DNA from: Actinomycetes bacterium
Lineage (GTDB): Bacteria > Actinomycetota > Acidimicrobiia > Acidimicrobiales > RAAP-2
Direction: 5' to 3'
Assembly (NCBI GenBank): GCA_021799615.1
Contig: JAJZAC010000021.1
Coordinates: 1-33,524 of the forward strand
DNA length: 33,524 bases
The notes under the pieces were generated by a model. It searched no databases, was not told where the DNA came from, and saw only the letters and a list, made by a program, of their open reading frames with translations. Shown here in pieces: positions 9,729-21,877 of the stretch; the stretch's first letter is position 1, and the number at the start of each line of letters is the position of its first letter. A program made the position numbers and the translations under genes.

Positions 9729-10789
9729 GCGGGCCGGATGGGCCGGGCGACCCTAGCGGGCGACCCCGAGGCACGGAGCAGAGGCGCGGCATGGTGGTGG
9801 ACGAGGAGGTGGCGGGCGTGGGAGCCGAGTCCGGAACCCCGACCGACGCCGACCCGCCCCGACCCGCCGTCGTCGAGGTGGTGTCCCGGGCGCTGGCGGA
9901 AGACCTGCTCCCGATGGGCGACCTCACCGCGGGTCTGGTCCCGCCTGGCACCCGCCGGGTCGTGGCCGTGGTGAGCCGGTCCGCAGGCATCGTGGCCGGC
10001 CGGGCCTGTGCCGAAGAGGTCTTCGCCCAGGTGGACCCGACCATCGGCGTCGACTGGCGGCTTGCGGACGGCTCCCCGGTGTCCGCTGGTTCGGTGGTTG
10101 CCGTGATCGACGGGCCACTGCGCTCGATCCTCACTGCCGAGCGCAGCGTGCTCAACCTGCTGTGCCATCTGTCGGGGGTCGCCACCCTGACCCGTCGGTT
10201 CGTCGACGCCGTGGCCGCCGTCAATCCCGCCGTCCGGGTCCTCGACACCCGCAAGACCCTTCCCGGGTTACGTGCGCTACAGAAGGCGGCCGTCCGGGCA
10301 GGCGGGGGGACCAACCACCGGGGCAGCCTCTCGGAGGCAGTGCTGGTGAAGGACAACCACCTCGGTGGGTTGACCATCAGCCACGCGGTGGCGACGGCGC
10401 GCCGCCGGTGGCCCGGGCGGATGGTCGAGGTCGAGTGCGACGCACCCGACCAGGTGGTCGAGGCGGTGGCGGCGGGGGCCACCGTGATCATGCTGGACAA
10501 CATGTCGCCCGACGAGGCAGCCAACTGCGTGGACATCGTCCGCCGCGACGGGCCCGGCATCCTCGTCGAGGTGTCCGGAGGCCTGACCCTGGAGCTGGCC
10601 CCGTCCTACGCCGCCGCCGGCGTCGACCTCGTGTCCGTCGGTGCCCTGACACACTCGGCGCCCGCGCTCGACCTGGCCTTCGACCTGGCCGCCGACCATG
10701 CAGCCGGTCAGGCCGCCGGTCAGGCCGCCGGTCAGGTGCCGGGACCGACGGCACCAGACCCGCCCACCCCCGATCGGCAAGGGAGCTGA
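9725..10789 (+). CDS. nadC: Nicotinate-nucleotide pyrophosphorylase (carboxylating)
   Basis: DLTAGLVPPGTRRVV, SVLNLLCHLSGVATLTRRF, LDTRKTLPGLRALQKAAVRAGGGTNHR, VEVSGGLTLE. Confidence 0.95.
   Translation: MSGPDGPGDPSGRPRGTEQRRGMVVDEEVAGVGAESGTPTDADPPRPAVVEVVSRALAEDLLPMGDLTAGLVPPGTRRVVAVVSRSAGIVAGRACAEEVFAQVDPTIGVDWRLADGSPVSAGSVVAVIDGPLRSILTAERSVLNLLCHLSGVATLTRRFVDAVAAVNPAVRVLDTRKTLPGLRALQKAAVRAGGGTNHRGSLSEAVLVKDNHLGGLTISHAVATARRRWPGRMVEVECDAPDQVVEAVAAGATVIMLDNMSPDEAANCVDIVRRDGPGILVEVSGGLTLELAPSYAAAGVDLVSVGALTHSAPALDLAFDLAADHAAGQAAGQAAGQVPGPTAPDPPTPDRQGS
10703..10737 (+). repeat. Three near-perfect 12-bp tandem units (gccggtcaggcc) encoding an AGQ-rich nadC C-terminal tail
   Basis: gccggtcaggccgccggtcaggccgccggtcaggt, encoding AAGQAAGQAAGQV. 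Confidence 0.85.
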
Positions 10790-10791
10790 CC

Positions 10792-11631
10792 ATGCTGCTC
10801 GCCATCGACGTCGGCAACACCGAGACCGTGGTCGGCCTGTTCACCGGCGACCTCGTCGCCGCCACGCCCGGCGCGCATCTCGACGGCAGCGAGCCGGCGG
10901 GCCTCGCCCACCACTGGCGGCTGTCGACCGTCGCCGAGCGGACGGCCGACGAGCATGCGCTCCTCCTTACCCAGCTGCTGGACCTGGACGGCCTGGACAT
11001 CGACGCCGAGGTGACGGGGATCGCCGTCACCTCGTCGGTCCCGCTGGTGACGGCGAACCTCCGCCAGATGGCCGCCCGCTGGTTCGACGTCCCCACCGTC
11101 GTCCTCGAACCGGGCGTCAAGAGCGGCATGCCCATCCTCTACGACAACCCGAAGGAGGTCGGTGCCGACCGGATCGCCAACGCGGTTGGCGCCTACGACC
11201 TGTTCGGCGGCCCGAGCGTGGTCGTGGACTTGGGCACGGCGACCACGTTCGACGCCATCTCGGCGGCCGGCGAGTACCTGGGGGGCGCCATCACCCCTGG
11301 CGTCGCCATCAGCCTCGACGCCCTCTTCGCCCAGGCGGCCGCACTGCGGCGGGTGGAGCTCGTCGAGCCTCGCAGCGTGATCGGCAAGTCGACGGTCGAG
11401 TCGATCCAGTCGGGCGCCCTCTACGGGTTCGCCGGTCAGGTCGACGGTCTGTGTCGCCGGTTCGCCGCCGTGCTGGGCGAGTGCACGGTGGTGGCGACCG
11501 GGGGGCTTTCGGAGCTCATCGCGCCGTATGCCGAGACCATCGACCACGTCGAACCGTGGCTCACCTTGCACGGGCTGCGCATCATCTACGACCGCAATGC
11601 CCAGACGACAGGGAGCGGTCGCCGTGGCTGA
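10792..11631 (+). CDS. coaX: Type III pantothenate kinase
   Basis: MLLAIDVGNTETVVGLF, VGADRIANAVGAY, VVVDLGTATTFDAIS, LGGAITPGVAISLDAL. Confidence 0.95.
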   Translation: MLLAIDVGNTETVVGLFTGDLVAATPGAHLDGSEPAGLAHHWRLSTVAERTADEHALLLTQLLDLDGLDIDAEVTGIAVTSSVPLVTANLRQMAARWFDVPTVVLEPGVKSGMPILYDNPKEVGADRIANAVGAYDLFGGPSVVVDLGTATTFDAISAAGEYLGGAITPGVAISLDALFAQAAALRRVELVEPRSVIGKSTVESIQSGALYGFAGQVDGLCRRFAAVLGECTVVATGGLSELIAPYAETIDHVEPWLTLHGLRIIYDRNAQTTGSGRRG

Positions 11632-13168
11632 CGCCGCCGGAGTCCGCGGGGGCTCGGCAGATGCCGGCGCGAGCGGCGGGAGCGCGGCAGGTGCCGGCCC
11701 AGCAGCCGATCCTCCGGCCGGTGCCGGGGAGCCGGTGACCGCCACCGACGGGTCGGCCCGGGAGCGGCCCGCGCTCCCCTACCGGTTCGACCGCACGGCG
11801 GAGGCGGCCGCCATCCAGGCCCGCTATGCCGATCTCGCCCCCGGGGACGAGACGGGCGACGTCGTCTCCGTGGCGGGTCGGGTCATGCTGCTGCGTGACC
11901 AGGGAAAGCTCGCGTTCGCCCAGCTGCGCGACTCGTCCGGCGCCGTCCAGCTGTTCGCCCTGGCCTCCCTGACCGAGGACTTCGACGCGTTCAGCCGGTT
12001 GTCGCTGGGCGACTGGGTCGGGGCCACCGGCGTGGTGGTGCGCACCCGTCGAGGCGAGCTCAGCGTCAAGGTGTCGCACTGGGTCCTGCTGGCCGAGGCC
12101 CGGCGGGCGTTCGGCGACAAGTGGCGGGGGGTGACCGACGTCGAGACGCGCTTCCGCCAGCGCGAAGTGGACTTGTGGGCCAATGAGCGCAGCAGGGAGG
12201 TCCTGCTGCTGCGCAGCCGGGCCATCTCGTGGTTGCGTCGCTCGCTCGAGGACCGGGGCTTCGTCGAGGTCGAGACGCCCATGCTCCACCCGCTGCCCGG
12301 CGGAGCGACCGCCAGGCCGTTCGTCACCCACCACAACGCACTCGACACGGACCTCTACCTGCGGATCGCCCCCGAGCTGTACCTGAAGCGGATGGTGGTC
12401 GGCGGGTTCGAGCGGGTCTTCGAGATCGGGCGGGTGTTCCGCAACGAGGGGCTGTCCCCCCGCCACAACCCCGAGTTCACCATGCTCGAGCTCTACCAGG
12501 CCTACGCCGACCTCACCGACCTGTTCGTCCTGGTCGAGGAGCTGGTGTCGGGGCTGGCCGTCGACCTGTGCGGGTCCACCACGCTCTCCTACGGCGGGCG
12601 GATCCTGGAGCTGGCACCCCCGTGGCGGCGGGCCACGCTGGCCGAGCTGGTACGCGAGCACTCGGGGCTCGACGTCTCCCTCGACACCCCAGAGGGCGAG
12701 TTGCGCCGGCTGGTGGCCGAGACCGGCGTGGATCCTCAGCCGGGTTGGGGGCCGGGCAAGCTCCTTCTCGAGCTCTACGAGAAGCACGCGGAGCCGGCGC
12801 TGTGGGGACCGATCTTCGTGACCGACTTCCCCGTGGAGGTGTCGCCCCTCGCCCGTCGGCATCGCGACGATCCCCGGCTGACCGAGCGGTTCGAGGCCAT
12901 CCTGGCCGGGAGGGAGCTCGCCAACGCGTTCACCGAGCTCACCGACCCCGACGACCAGCGCCGGCGGTTCGAGGCCCAGGCCGCGGCAAAGTCGGCGGGC
13001 GACGACGAGGCCATGCCGGTCGACGAGGAGTACCTCCGGGCGCTGGAGCACGGCCTCCCTCCCACCGCGGGCCTGGGCATCGGCATCGACCGCCTGGTGA
13101 TGCTTCTGGCCGACGTGGCCAACATCCGGGAGGTCATCGCCTTCCCGACGCTGCGCCCCGACCGCTGA
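11624..13168 (+). CDS. lysS: Lysyl-tRNA synthetase, class II
   Basis: Class II motifs: FVEVETPMLHPLPGGATARPFVTHHNALDTDLYLRIAPELYLKRMVVGGFERVFEIGRVFRNEG; C-terminal GLGIGIDRLVMLLADVANIREVIAFP. Confidence 0.94.
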   Translation: MADAAGVRGGSADAGASGGSAAGAGPAADPPAGAGEPVTATDGSARERPALPYRFDRTAEAAAIQARYADLAPGDETGDVVSVAGRVMLLRDQGKLAFAQLRDSSGAVQLFALASLTEDFDAFSRLSLGDWVGATGVVVRTRRGELSVKVSHWVLLAEARRAFGDKWRGVTDVETRFRQREVDLWANERSREVLLLRSRAISWLRRSLEDRGFVEVETPMLHPLPGGATARPFVTHHNALDTDLYLRIAPELYLKRMVVGGFERVFEIGRVFRNEGLSPRHNPEFTMLELYQAYADLTDLFVLVEELVSGLAVDLCGSTTLSYGGRILELAPPWRRATLAELVREHSGLDVSLDTPEGELRRLVAETGVDPQPGWGPGKLLLELYEKHAEPALWGPIFVTDFPVEVSPLARRHRDDPRLTERFEAILAGRELANAFTELTDPDDQRRRFEAQAAAKSAGDDEAMPVDEEYLRALEHGLPPTAGLGIGIDRLVMLLADVANIREVIAFPTLRPDR

Positions 13169-13331
13169 GCGCTGCCCGTTCCCCTTACAATTCCCTAACC
13201 GCACGGTGGTCGTGTGCACACCCAGCCGTGGGACAACGGACATGCGGCCGGGAGGAACCCGGTCGGTCGGAACGGAGCTCCCGCCAGGGGCCCGGTCGAC
13301 GCCGTGACCAGGGAAAGGGAAGGAAACGCCG

Positions 13332-13784
13332 ATGTTGAAGAAGCTCGTAGTCGGGGCGATCGCTGCAGGGACGGTGGCTGCCGGAGCCGCCGGCGTGGCC
13401 GTCGCCTCCGGGAGTGCCAGCCCGTCCACGGCCACGCCGGTGTCAGCCGTCGTCGCCGCCAACCCGTCGACCGGGGCGGTGCCGGCCACGGGGGCGAAGC
13501 ACGCCCGCACGTTCACCTGTGCGAAGGCACCGACCGCCCTGCAGCGCATCGCCACCGTCGAAGCCCGCATCTCGGCCGGCCTCCCCAAGCTCCACTCGGC
13601 CGAGCAGCGGGCGACCGCCGCGGGCAACACCACGCGGGCCGCCCGTATCGAGAAGCGCATCACCCGGCTGGAGAGCCCGTCGTTCCAGACGCGGCTGCAG
13701 CGGGTCACGCAGCGGATCGAGCAGTCGTGCCACGTCTCCGCCCCCTCGACCGGCTCGGCTACCGGATCGACAGCCTCGGCCTGA
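13332..13784 (+). CDS. Small secreted alpha-helical protein, unknown function
   Basis: Signal peptide MLKKLVVGAIAAGTVAAGAAGVAVASG; purine-rich SD (gggaaagggaaggaaa); two Cys flanking a helical core; Ser/Thr/Gly-rich tail. Confidence 0.7.
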   Translation: MLKKLVVGAIAAGTVAAGAAGVAVASGSASPSTATPVSAVVAANPSTGAVPATGAKHARTFTCAKAPTALQRIATVEARISAGLPKLHSAEQRATAAGNTTRAARIEKRITRLESPSFQTRLQRVTQRIEQSCHVSAPSTGSATGSTASA

Positions 13785-13821
13785 CGGGCAGCAGGCGGCC
13801 ACTCGGTGGCTGCAGCGACGT

Positions 13822-13850
13822 GATCGGCGCGCCCGTGGGGCGCGCCGATC
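13822..13850. terminator. Perfect 13-bp inverted repeat between convergent genes (bidirectional terminator candidate)
   Basis: gatcggcgcgccc-gtg-gggcgcgccgatc between the + small secreted protein and the minus polyprenyl synthase; no U-tract. Confidence 0.7.
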
Positions 13851-13952
13851 GGCGCCAGTCGGGCCTGGACCGGCGTCGGCAGGGCACGCCGCTGCCGCGG
13901 GAACCCCGGCGTCAGCGGTCGTGACGGCGGCGCCGGGGAGCCGGGCGGGGAA

Positions 13953-14930
13953 TCAGCCGGTGGGGAGCCCGTCGAGCAGGGACGCCGCCAGGCGGGCGAG
14001 ACCGGTGCCGAGCTCGGCGTCGGGCAGGACCGACGCCGCACGGGCGGCCTGGTCGGCGTACCGCCGCCCGGTCGCCACCGCGGCGGGGATCGCCGCCGAG
14101 GCGGCCACGATGGAGCGGGCCTTGTCCCGCTCCGGCTGGCCCAGAGGCTGGCCCAGCAGCGGACGGAGCTCGGGGCCGACGGCCGAGTCGGCCAGCGCCA
14201 GCAGCACCGGAAGGGTGTAGATCCCCTCGGCCAGGTCCTGGCCGGCCGGCTTGCCGAGCTCCTCCTCGGTACCCACGACGTCGAGGACGTCGTCGCGCAC
14301 CTGGAAGAGCATGCCGAAGCTCCGCCCGAAGGCGGTGAACGCATCGACCTGGTCGCGGGGGAGGCCGGCCGTGATGGCACCGATCCGGCACGACGTGGCC
14401 ATGAGCGAGGCCGTCTTGCCGGCGATGGCCTGCGTGTAGTCCTCCTCGGTGCGCCCGACCTGGAAGGCGGACCGCACCTCGGTCACCTGGCCCTGGCACA
14501 GGTCGCCCAGGGTCTTGGCCAGCAGTCCGGCGATCTCGGTGCCCAGGCCGGCGGCGATCTCGGCCGACCGGGCGAGGAGGAAGTCCCCGGCCACGATGGC
14601 CACCAGGTTGCCGAACCGGGAGTTCACGCTCTCGACGTTGCGCCGCATGGTGGCCTCGTCCATCACGTCGTCGTGGTACAGCGAGGCCAGGTGGACGAGC
14701 TCCACGGCAACCGCACCCAGCAGGTCCTCCCGGGTGGCGTCCCGCCCCGCCGACGTGGCCGCAGCCAGGGCGAGGACGGGTCGCAGCCGCTTGCCCCCCG
14801 CCGCGATCAGGTGGGTCGTGACCTCGTCCAGGAAGCCGTCGCCGGTCACGACGGACTCCTTCAGGAGGGGCTCGAGCCGTGCCAGCTCTGCTTCGATGCT
14901 GGGAAGACCCAGGACCTCGATGACGTTCAC
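13953..14930 (-). CDS. Polyprenyl (heptaprenyl-type) diphosphate synthase
   Basis: GGKRLRPVLALAAA, first Asp-rich motif LYHDDVMDEATMRR, second Asp-rich region FQVRDDVLDVVG; GTG start VNVIEVLG chosen because TATCGT lies 8 nt upstream. Confidence 0.92.
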   Translation of the reverse strand: MNVIEVLGLPSIEAELARLEPLLKESVVTGDGFLDEVTTHLIAAGGKRLRPVLALAAATSAGRDATREDLLGAVAVELVHLASLYHDDVMDEATMRRNVESVNSRFGNLVAIVAGDFLLARSAEIAAGLGTEIAGLLAKTLGDLCQGQVTEVRSAFQVGRTEEDYTQAIAGKTASLMATSCRIGAITAGLPRDQVDAFTAFGRSFGMLFQVRDDVLDVVGTEEELGKPAGQDLAEGIYTLPVLLALADSAVGPELRPLLGQPLGQPERDKARSIVAASAAIPAAVATGRRYADQAARAASVLPDAELGTGLARLAASLLDGLPTG

Positions 14931-15050
14931 CGGGTATGACGATAGGCGCTCTGGCCGATCGTCGGGCAAACGGCGTCTGGTGCGGGTGCGAGCGGCACTC
15001 GCCCCTGTAGACTCCGATCAGTTGTCACATACCGCATTGGAGGCGGTCGG

Positions 15051-17603
<2,553 letters not shown>

Positions 17604-17611
17604 CCGGGGGA

Positions 17612-17639
17612 CCGGCGGGGATCTGCTGATCCTCGCCGG
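17612..17639 (+). terminator. Hairpin just after clpC
   Basis: ccggcggggatc-tgct-gatcctcgccgg: 12-bp stem with one G.U pair; no U-tract. Confidence 0.6.
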
Positions 17640-17777
17640 GCATCCCGCACGCGGTGCCGCACCCGCAGGCCGGGTCAGGATGCCGCCAGCCGGGTACCGT
17701 CCCGCTCGGACCGGCCCGGCCCCGTCGACCGACCACGTCCCGTAGGAGCGTCACACCCCCACCGTACGGTGCCGGGC

Positions 17778-19187
17778 ATGGTCGCCCATGCCTCTCCGCA
17801 CCGCTGCAGCGCCTGCGGGCACCGATCCCTCCGCTGGAGCGGACGGTGCCCGTCATGCTCGGCGTGGAACACCCTCGAAGCCGAGCCGACCGTTCCAGCC
17901 GGACCCCGCGCCCGCACCGGCCCGGCGCCGGTGCCACTGGCAACGGTGGCGATGCAGGGAGTCGCCGCCATCCCGACCGGCGTGTCCGAGCTCGATCGCG
18001 TCCTCGCCGGCGGCCTGGTACCCGGCTCGGTCACGCTCCTCGGCGGCGAACCGGGCATCGGCAAGTCGACCCTGGTCCTCCAGGCCCTCGCCTCCCGGGC
18101 GGCGGCAGGGAGCCGCGTGCTCCTGGCCTCGGCCGAGGAGTCGGCACACCAGGTCCGCCGCCGGGCCGATCGCCTGGGCGACATCCCCGGTGAGCTCCTG
18201 GTCCTCCCGGTGACGAGCGTCGCCGCCATCGAGGCCGCCGTGGACGACACACGGCCCGAGCTGGTGGTGGTCGACTCGATCCAGTCGGTGGTGGCCGGCG
18301 ACGGTGTTGCTGCCCGGTCGGCGGCATCGGGCAGCGTGGCCCGGGTGCGCGAGTGCGCCGAGCTCCTGGTGGCCATGGCCAAGCGCACGGACGTGCCCAC
18401 GGTGCTCGTCGGTCACGTGACGAAGGACGGGTCGCTGGCGGGGCCCCGCGCCCTCGAGCACCTGGTGGACACCGTGCTCTCGTTCGAAGGGGACCGTCAC
18501 CACGCCCTCCGGCTGTTGCGGGCGGTCAAGCACCGCTTCGGGCCCACCGGTGAGATCGGGCTCTTCCAGATGGGCGCTGCCGGCCTGGCGCCTGTGGACG
18601 ACCCCGCCCGCCTGCTCCTCGGCGACCGCCGTCCGGGTGCTCCGGGGGGCACCGTCGTCGCCGTCCTCGAGGGGAGACGCACCCTCGTGGCCGAGCTCCA
18701 GGCGCTCGTCGTCCGGTCCACCACCCAGCAGCCCCGGCGGGCGGCGGTCGGTCTCGATCTCGGTCGCCTGGCCATGACCCTGGCCGTCCTCCAGCGCCAC
18801 ACCGATCTGCCTGTCCGCATGGTGGACGTCTTCACGTCGGTCGTGGGAGGGATCCGGGCCGCCGAGCCGGCTGCCGATCTGGCCGTCGCACTTGCCGTCA
18901 GCTCGGCCATCACCGGCGTGCCGGTCCCCGCGGACCTCGTCGCGGTGGGCGAGGTGGGCCTGACCGGCGAGGTCCGCCAGGTGGCCGACCTCCCCCGCCG
19001 GTTGGACGAATCCGCCCGGTGCGGGTTCACCCGGGCCATCGTGCCCCGTTCGGCCCCGCCCGGACCAGACGGGATGCACGTGGTGCGGGTCGACTCCGTG
19101 GGTCAGGCACTGGCCCATCTCGATCTGGTCGCACTGGTGCCGTCCGCCGGTGCCCGGGGGACGTGCCCGGGTACGCTCTTGGCGTGA
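17778..19187 (+). CDS. radA: DNA repair protein RadA
   Basis: C4 zinc finger CSACGHRSLRWSGRCPSC, Walker A GGEPGIGKSTL, AVKHRFGPTGEIGLF (RadA KNRFG-equivalent), Lon-like C-terminal domain. Confidence 0.95.
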   Translation: MVAHASPHRCSACGHRSLRWSGRCPSCSAWNTLEAEPTVPAGPRARTGPAPVPLATVAMQGVAAIPTGVSELDRVLAGGLVPGSVTLLGGEPGIGKSTLVLQALASRAAAGSRVLLASAEESAHQVRRRADRLGDIPGELLVLPVTSVAAIEAAVDDTRPELVVVDSIQSVVAGDGVAARSAASGSVARVRECAELLVAMAKRTDVPTVLVGHVTKDGSLAGPRALEHLVDTVLSFEGDRHHALRLLRAVKHRFGPTGEIGLFQMGAAGLAPVDDPARLLLGDRRPGAPGGTVVAVLEGRRTLVAELQALVVRSTTQQPRRAAVGLDLGRLAMTLAVLQRHTDLPVRMVDVFTSVVGGIRAAEPAADLAVALAVSSAITGVPVPADLVAVGEVGLTGEVRQVADLPRRLDESARCGFTRAIVPRSAPPGPDGMHVVRVDSVGQALAHLDLVALVPSAGARGTCPGTLLA

Positions 19188-20272
19188 GCGCGCACCACCG
19201 GTCCGCCATGGGCGACGCCTTGGCGATGGTCGCACCGGGTCGCCCACTGCGCGAGGGGCTCGACAGGATCCTCCTGGCCAAGCGGGGTGCGCTGGTCGTG
19301 GTAGGCGACGATCCGGCTGTCCTCTCGATCTGCTCGGGTGGGTTCCTCCTCGACGCCGAATTCAGCCCCCAGCGCATCTCCGAGCTGGCCAAGATGGACG
19401 GCGCCATCATCCTCGCCGCCGACGCCTCGCGGATCGCTCGGGCGAACGTGCACCTCGTGCCCAAGGCGTCGATCCCCACCACCGAGACGGGAACCCGGCA
19501 CCGGACCGCCGAGCGGGTGGCCCGGTCGATCGACGTCCCGGTGGTGTCGGTGTCGGCGGCCATGTCGGTCATCGCCGTCTACCGCAACGACCGCAAGCAC
19601 ACCCTCCAGCCCATCGGATGGCTGGTGGACCGGGCCGACCGGGCGCTGGCGACCCTCCAGCGGTTCCGTAGCCGGTTCGACGTGGCCGTGAGCCAGCTCT
19701 CGAGCCTCGAGGTGGAGGACACCGTCTCCGTCGGGGACGTGGTCGGTGTGCTCCAGTCGGCCGAGATGGTGGCCCGTATCGCCGAGGAGGTCGCCGGCTA
19801 CCTGGTCGAGCTGGGGGACGACGGCCGTCTCGTGCGCCTGCAGCTGGCCGAGCTGACCGACGGGGTAGCCGCCACCCTCCGCCTCGTGATCCGGGACTAC
19901 ATGGGCAGACCGACAGGGGGGATGGACCGCATCACCGCGGTGGAACGGGCCGTCGCGGCGCTGTCCGAGCTCACCTCCGACGAACTGATCGACAGCCGGC
20001 GGGTCGCCGAGGTCCTCTCCTTGTCGGCGATGCAGGCCGACCCGCAGGCGGGGGTGGAGCCCCGTGGCTACCGCCTGTTGAGCAGGCTTCCACGGTTCTC
20101 CGACGCCATCATCGAGCGCATCGTCGATCGGTTCGCCAACCTGCAGCAGATCATGCGAGCCTCGCTGTCCGAACTGGAGCAGGTCGAAGGAGTGGGAACG
20201 GCCAAGGCCCGGTCGGTGAAGGACGGCCTGTCCCGGTTGGCCGAGGCGAACATCCTCGAGCGCTATCAGTGA
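19184..20272 (+). CDS. disA: DNA integrity scanning diadenylate cyclase DisA
   Basis: DAC motifs MDGAIIL and TGTRHRTAER; C-terminal HhH VEGVGTAKARSVKDGLSRL; overlaps radA end. Confidence 0.95.
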   Translation: MSAHHRSAMGDALAMVAPGRPLREGLDRILLAKRGALVVVGDDPAVLSICSGGFLLDAEFSPQRISELAKMDGAIILAADASRIARANVHLVPKASIPTTETGTRHRTAERVARSIDVPVVSVSAAMSVIAVYRNDRKHTLQPIGWLVDRADRALATLQRFRSRFDVAVSQLSSLEVEDTVSVGDVVGVLQSAEMVARIAEEVAGYLVELGDDGRLVRLQLAELTDGVAATLRLVIRDYMGRPTGGMDRITAVERAVAALSELTSDELIDSRRVAEVLSLSAMQADPQAGVEPRGYRLLSRLPRFSDAIIERIVDRFANLQQIMRASLSELEQVEGVGTAKARSVKDGLSRLAEANILERYQ

Positions 20273-20525
20273 ACAGCGCCCACGTTCGGGCAGCTGTCGT
20301 TCCGGGCGAGGGTCGGCTCCCGGCGTGGCGCCCCGGCCCCGCCGGTGGCGCCCCTGACGTGGCCGGTTCCGACCGGGACGGGGATGTCCCCGAGAGAAGA
20401 TCGCGGGCCGGCCGGAGGATGGGCGGCCACCGTGTACCCTGGAGTGCCTGATTCAAGGGGCTCCAGCTGCCGATGCGGACGGTGCATGCTGCCCGGATCC
20501 CCGTATGTTCTGCCCAGGAGGCACG

Positions 20526-21002
20526 GTGTTCGACATCGGTGACAAGGTCGTCTATCCCCATCACGGCGCGGCCGTCGTGGAGCGCCGTGAGACGAAGGAG
20601 GCCTTCGGTAAGAAGCAGGAGTACCTCGTGCTCCGGCTCGCCTACGGTGACCTCACCCTGATGGTGCCGGCCGACAACACGGACGGCGTGGGCCTGCGCG
20701 AGGTGATCAACGACGAGGAGGTCGAGGAGGTCTTCGCGGTGCTCCGGAAAAAGGAAGCCCGCATGCCGACCAACTGGTCCCGCCGCTACAAGAACCACTC
20801 GGAGAAGCTTCGCTCCGGCGACATCTACCAGGTGGCCGAGGTGGTGCGGAACCTCTCGATCCGCGACAAGGACAAGGGCCTCTCTGCCGGCGAGAAACGG
20901 ATGCTCGGTCGGGCGCGCCAGATCCTCGTCTCCGAGCTGACCTTCGCCCTCGGGGTGGACGAGGAGGCGGCCGAGCAGCGCCTCGACGAGGCCCTGCCCT
21001 GA
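20526..21002 (+). CDS. carD: CarD-family transcriptional regulator
   Basis: VFDIGDKVVYPHHGAAVVERRE, LMVPADNTDGVGLREVI, W-containing NWSRRYKNHSEKLRSGD; GGAGG upstream of the GTG. Confidence 0.94.
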   Translation: MFDIGDKVVYPHHGAAVVERRETKEAFGKKQEYLVLRLAYGDLTLMVPADNTDGVGLREVINDEEVEEVFAVLRKKEARMPTNWSRRYKNHSEKLRSGDIYQVAEVVRNLSIRDKDKGLSAGEKRMLGRARQILVSELTFALGVDEEAAEQRLDEALP

Positions 21003-21109
21003 CCCCGACCGCGGGACCGGATGGCCGAGGGAGTCCGTCGCCGGACCGGGGGCGCCCCGCCCCAGCCGGACCGGGAGCCGGCGAGCCCGGCGGGGCGCCG
21101 GCGGCACCG

Positions 21110-21877
21110 TTGGTGTGGGCCGTCGTCGTGGCCGGTGGGAGCGGCCGGCGGTTCGGCGCTCCGAAACAGTTCGCGCACGTGGGTGGACGACCTCTCGTGG
21201 CCTGGGCGCTCGACGCCGCGGCCACCTGTGCGGCCGGGACCGTCCTCGTCGTGCCCCCCGATCGCCTCGCCGGCGGCGCGGTGGTGGGTGCCGGGCGTCT
21301 GCGGGCCGATGCCGTGGTGCCGGGTGGGGCCACCCGGAGCGCGTCCGTCCGGGCCGGCCTGGCAGCCGTGCCCGACGATGCCGGGATCGTGGTGGTCCAC
21401 GACGCGGCCCGCCCCCTGGCCACGCCGTCGCTGTTCCGGGCCGTCGTCAGCGCGCTGGTGGACGACCCCGACCTCGCCGCCGCCATCCCTGGCGTGCCCG
21501 TCACCGACACCCTGAAACGCCTGGACGGCACCCGGGTGGCGGCGACGGTGCCCCGTGACGGTCTGGTGGCGGTCCAGACCCCGCAGGCGTTCCGGGCCGA
21601 CGTGCTCCGCCGAGCCCATGCCTCGGGGGACGATGCCACCGACGACGCCGGGATGGTCGAGCAGGCCGGAGGCACGGTGCGGGTGGTGGAGGGCGAGCAC
21701 GCCAACGTGAAGGTCACCGTCGAGTCCGACCTCGCCCTGGCCGAGTTGCTCGTCGCCTGCGCCGGACGCCGTGGCTCGGCAGGCGCCCGTGAGCGGTCCC
21801 CGAACCCGCCGGGCGCGGCAGCCCCGGGCACATCCGAGCCGGGAACATCCGAGCCGGGAACGGAGGTCGAGGGGTGA
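21110..21877 (+). CDS. ispD: 2-C-methyl-D-erythritol 4-phosphate cytidylyltransferase
   Basis: WAVVVAGGSGRRFGAPKQFAHVGGRPLV, VHDAARPL, AAIPGVPVTDTLK, QTPQAFRADVL. Confidence 0.94.
   Translation: MVWAVVVAGGSGRRFGAPKQFAHVGGRPLVAWALDAAATCAAGTVLVVPPDRLAGGAVVGAGRLRADAVVPGGATRSASVRAGLAAVPDDAGIVVVHDAARPLATPSLFRAVVSALVDDPDLAAAIPGVPVTDTLKRLDGTRVAATVPRDGLVAVQTPQAFRADVLRRAHASGDDATDDAGMVEQAGGTVRVVEGEHANVKVTVESDLALAELLVACAGRRGSAGARERSPNPPGAAAPGTSEPGTSEPGTEVEG

Noticed and set aside
11582-14380. 932-aa minus-strand ORF opposite coaX/lysS
   Set aside because: Shadow ORF in high-GC DNA antisense to clearly conserved lysS; low-complexity translation with no recognisable motifs.
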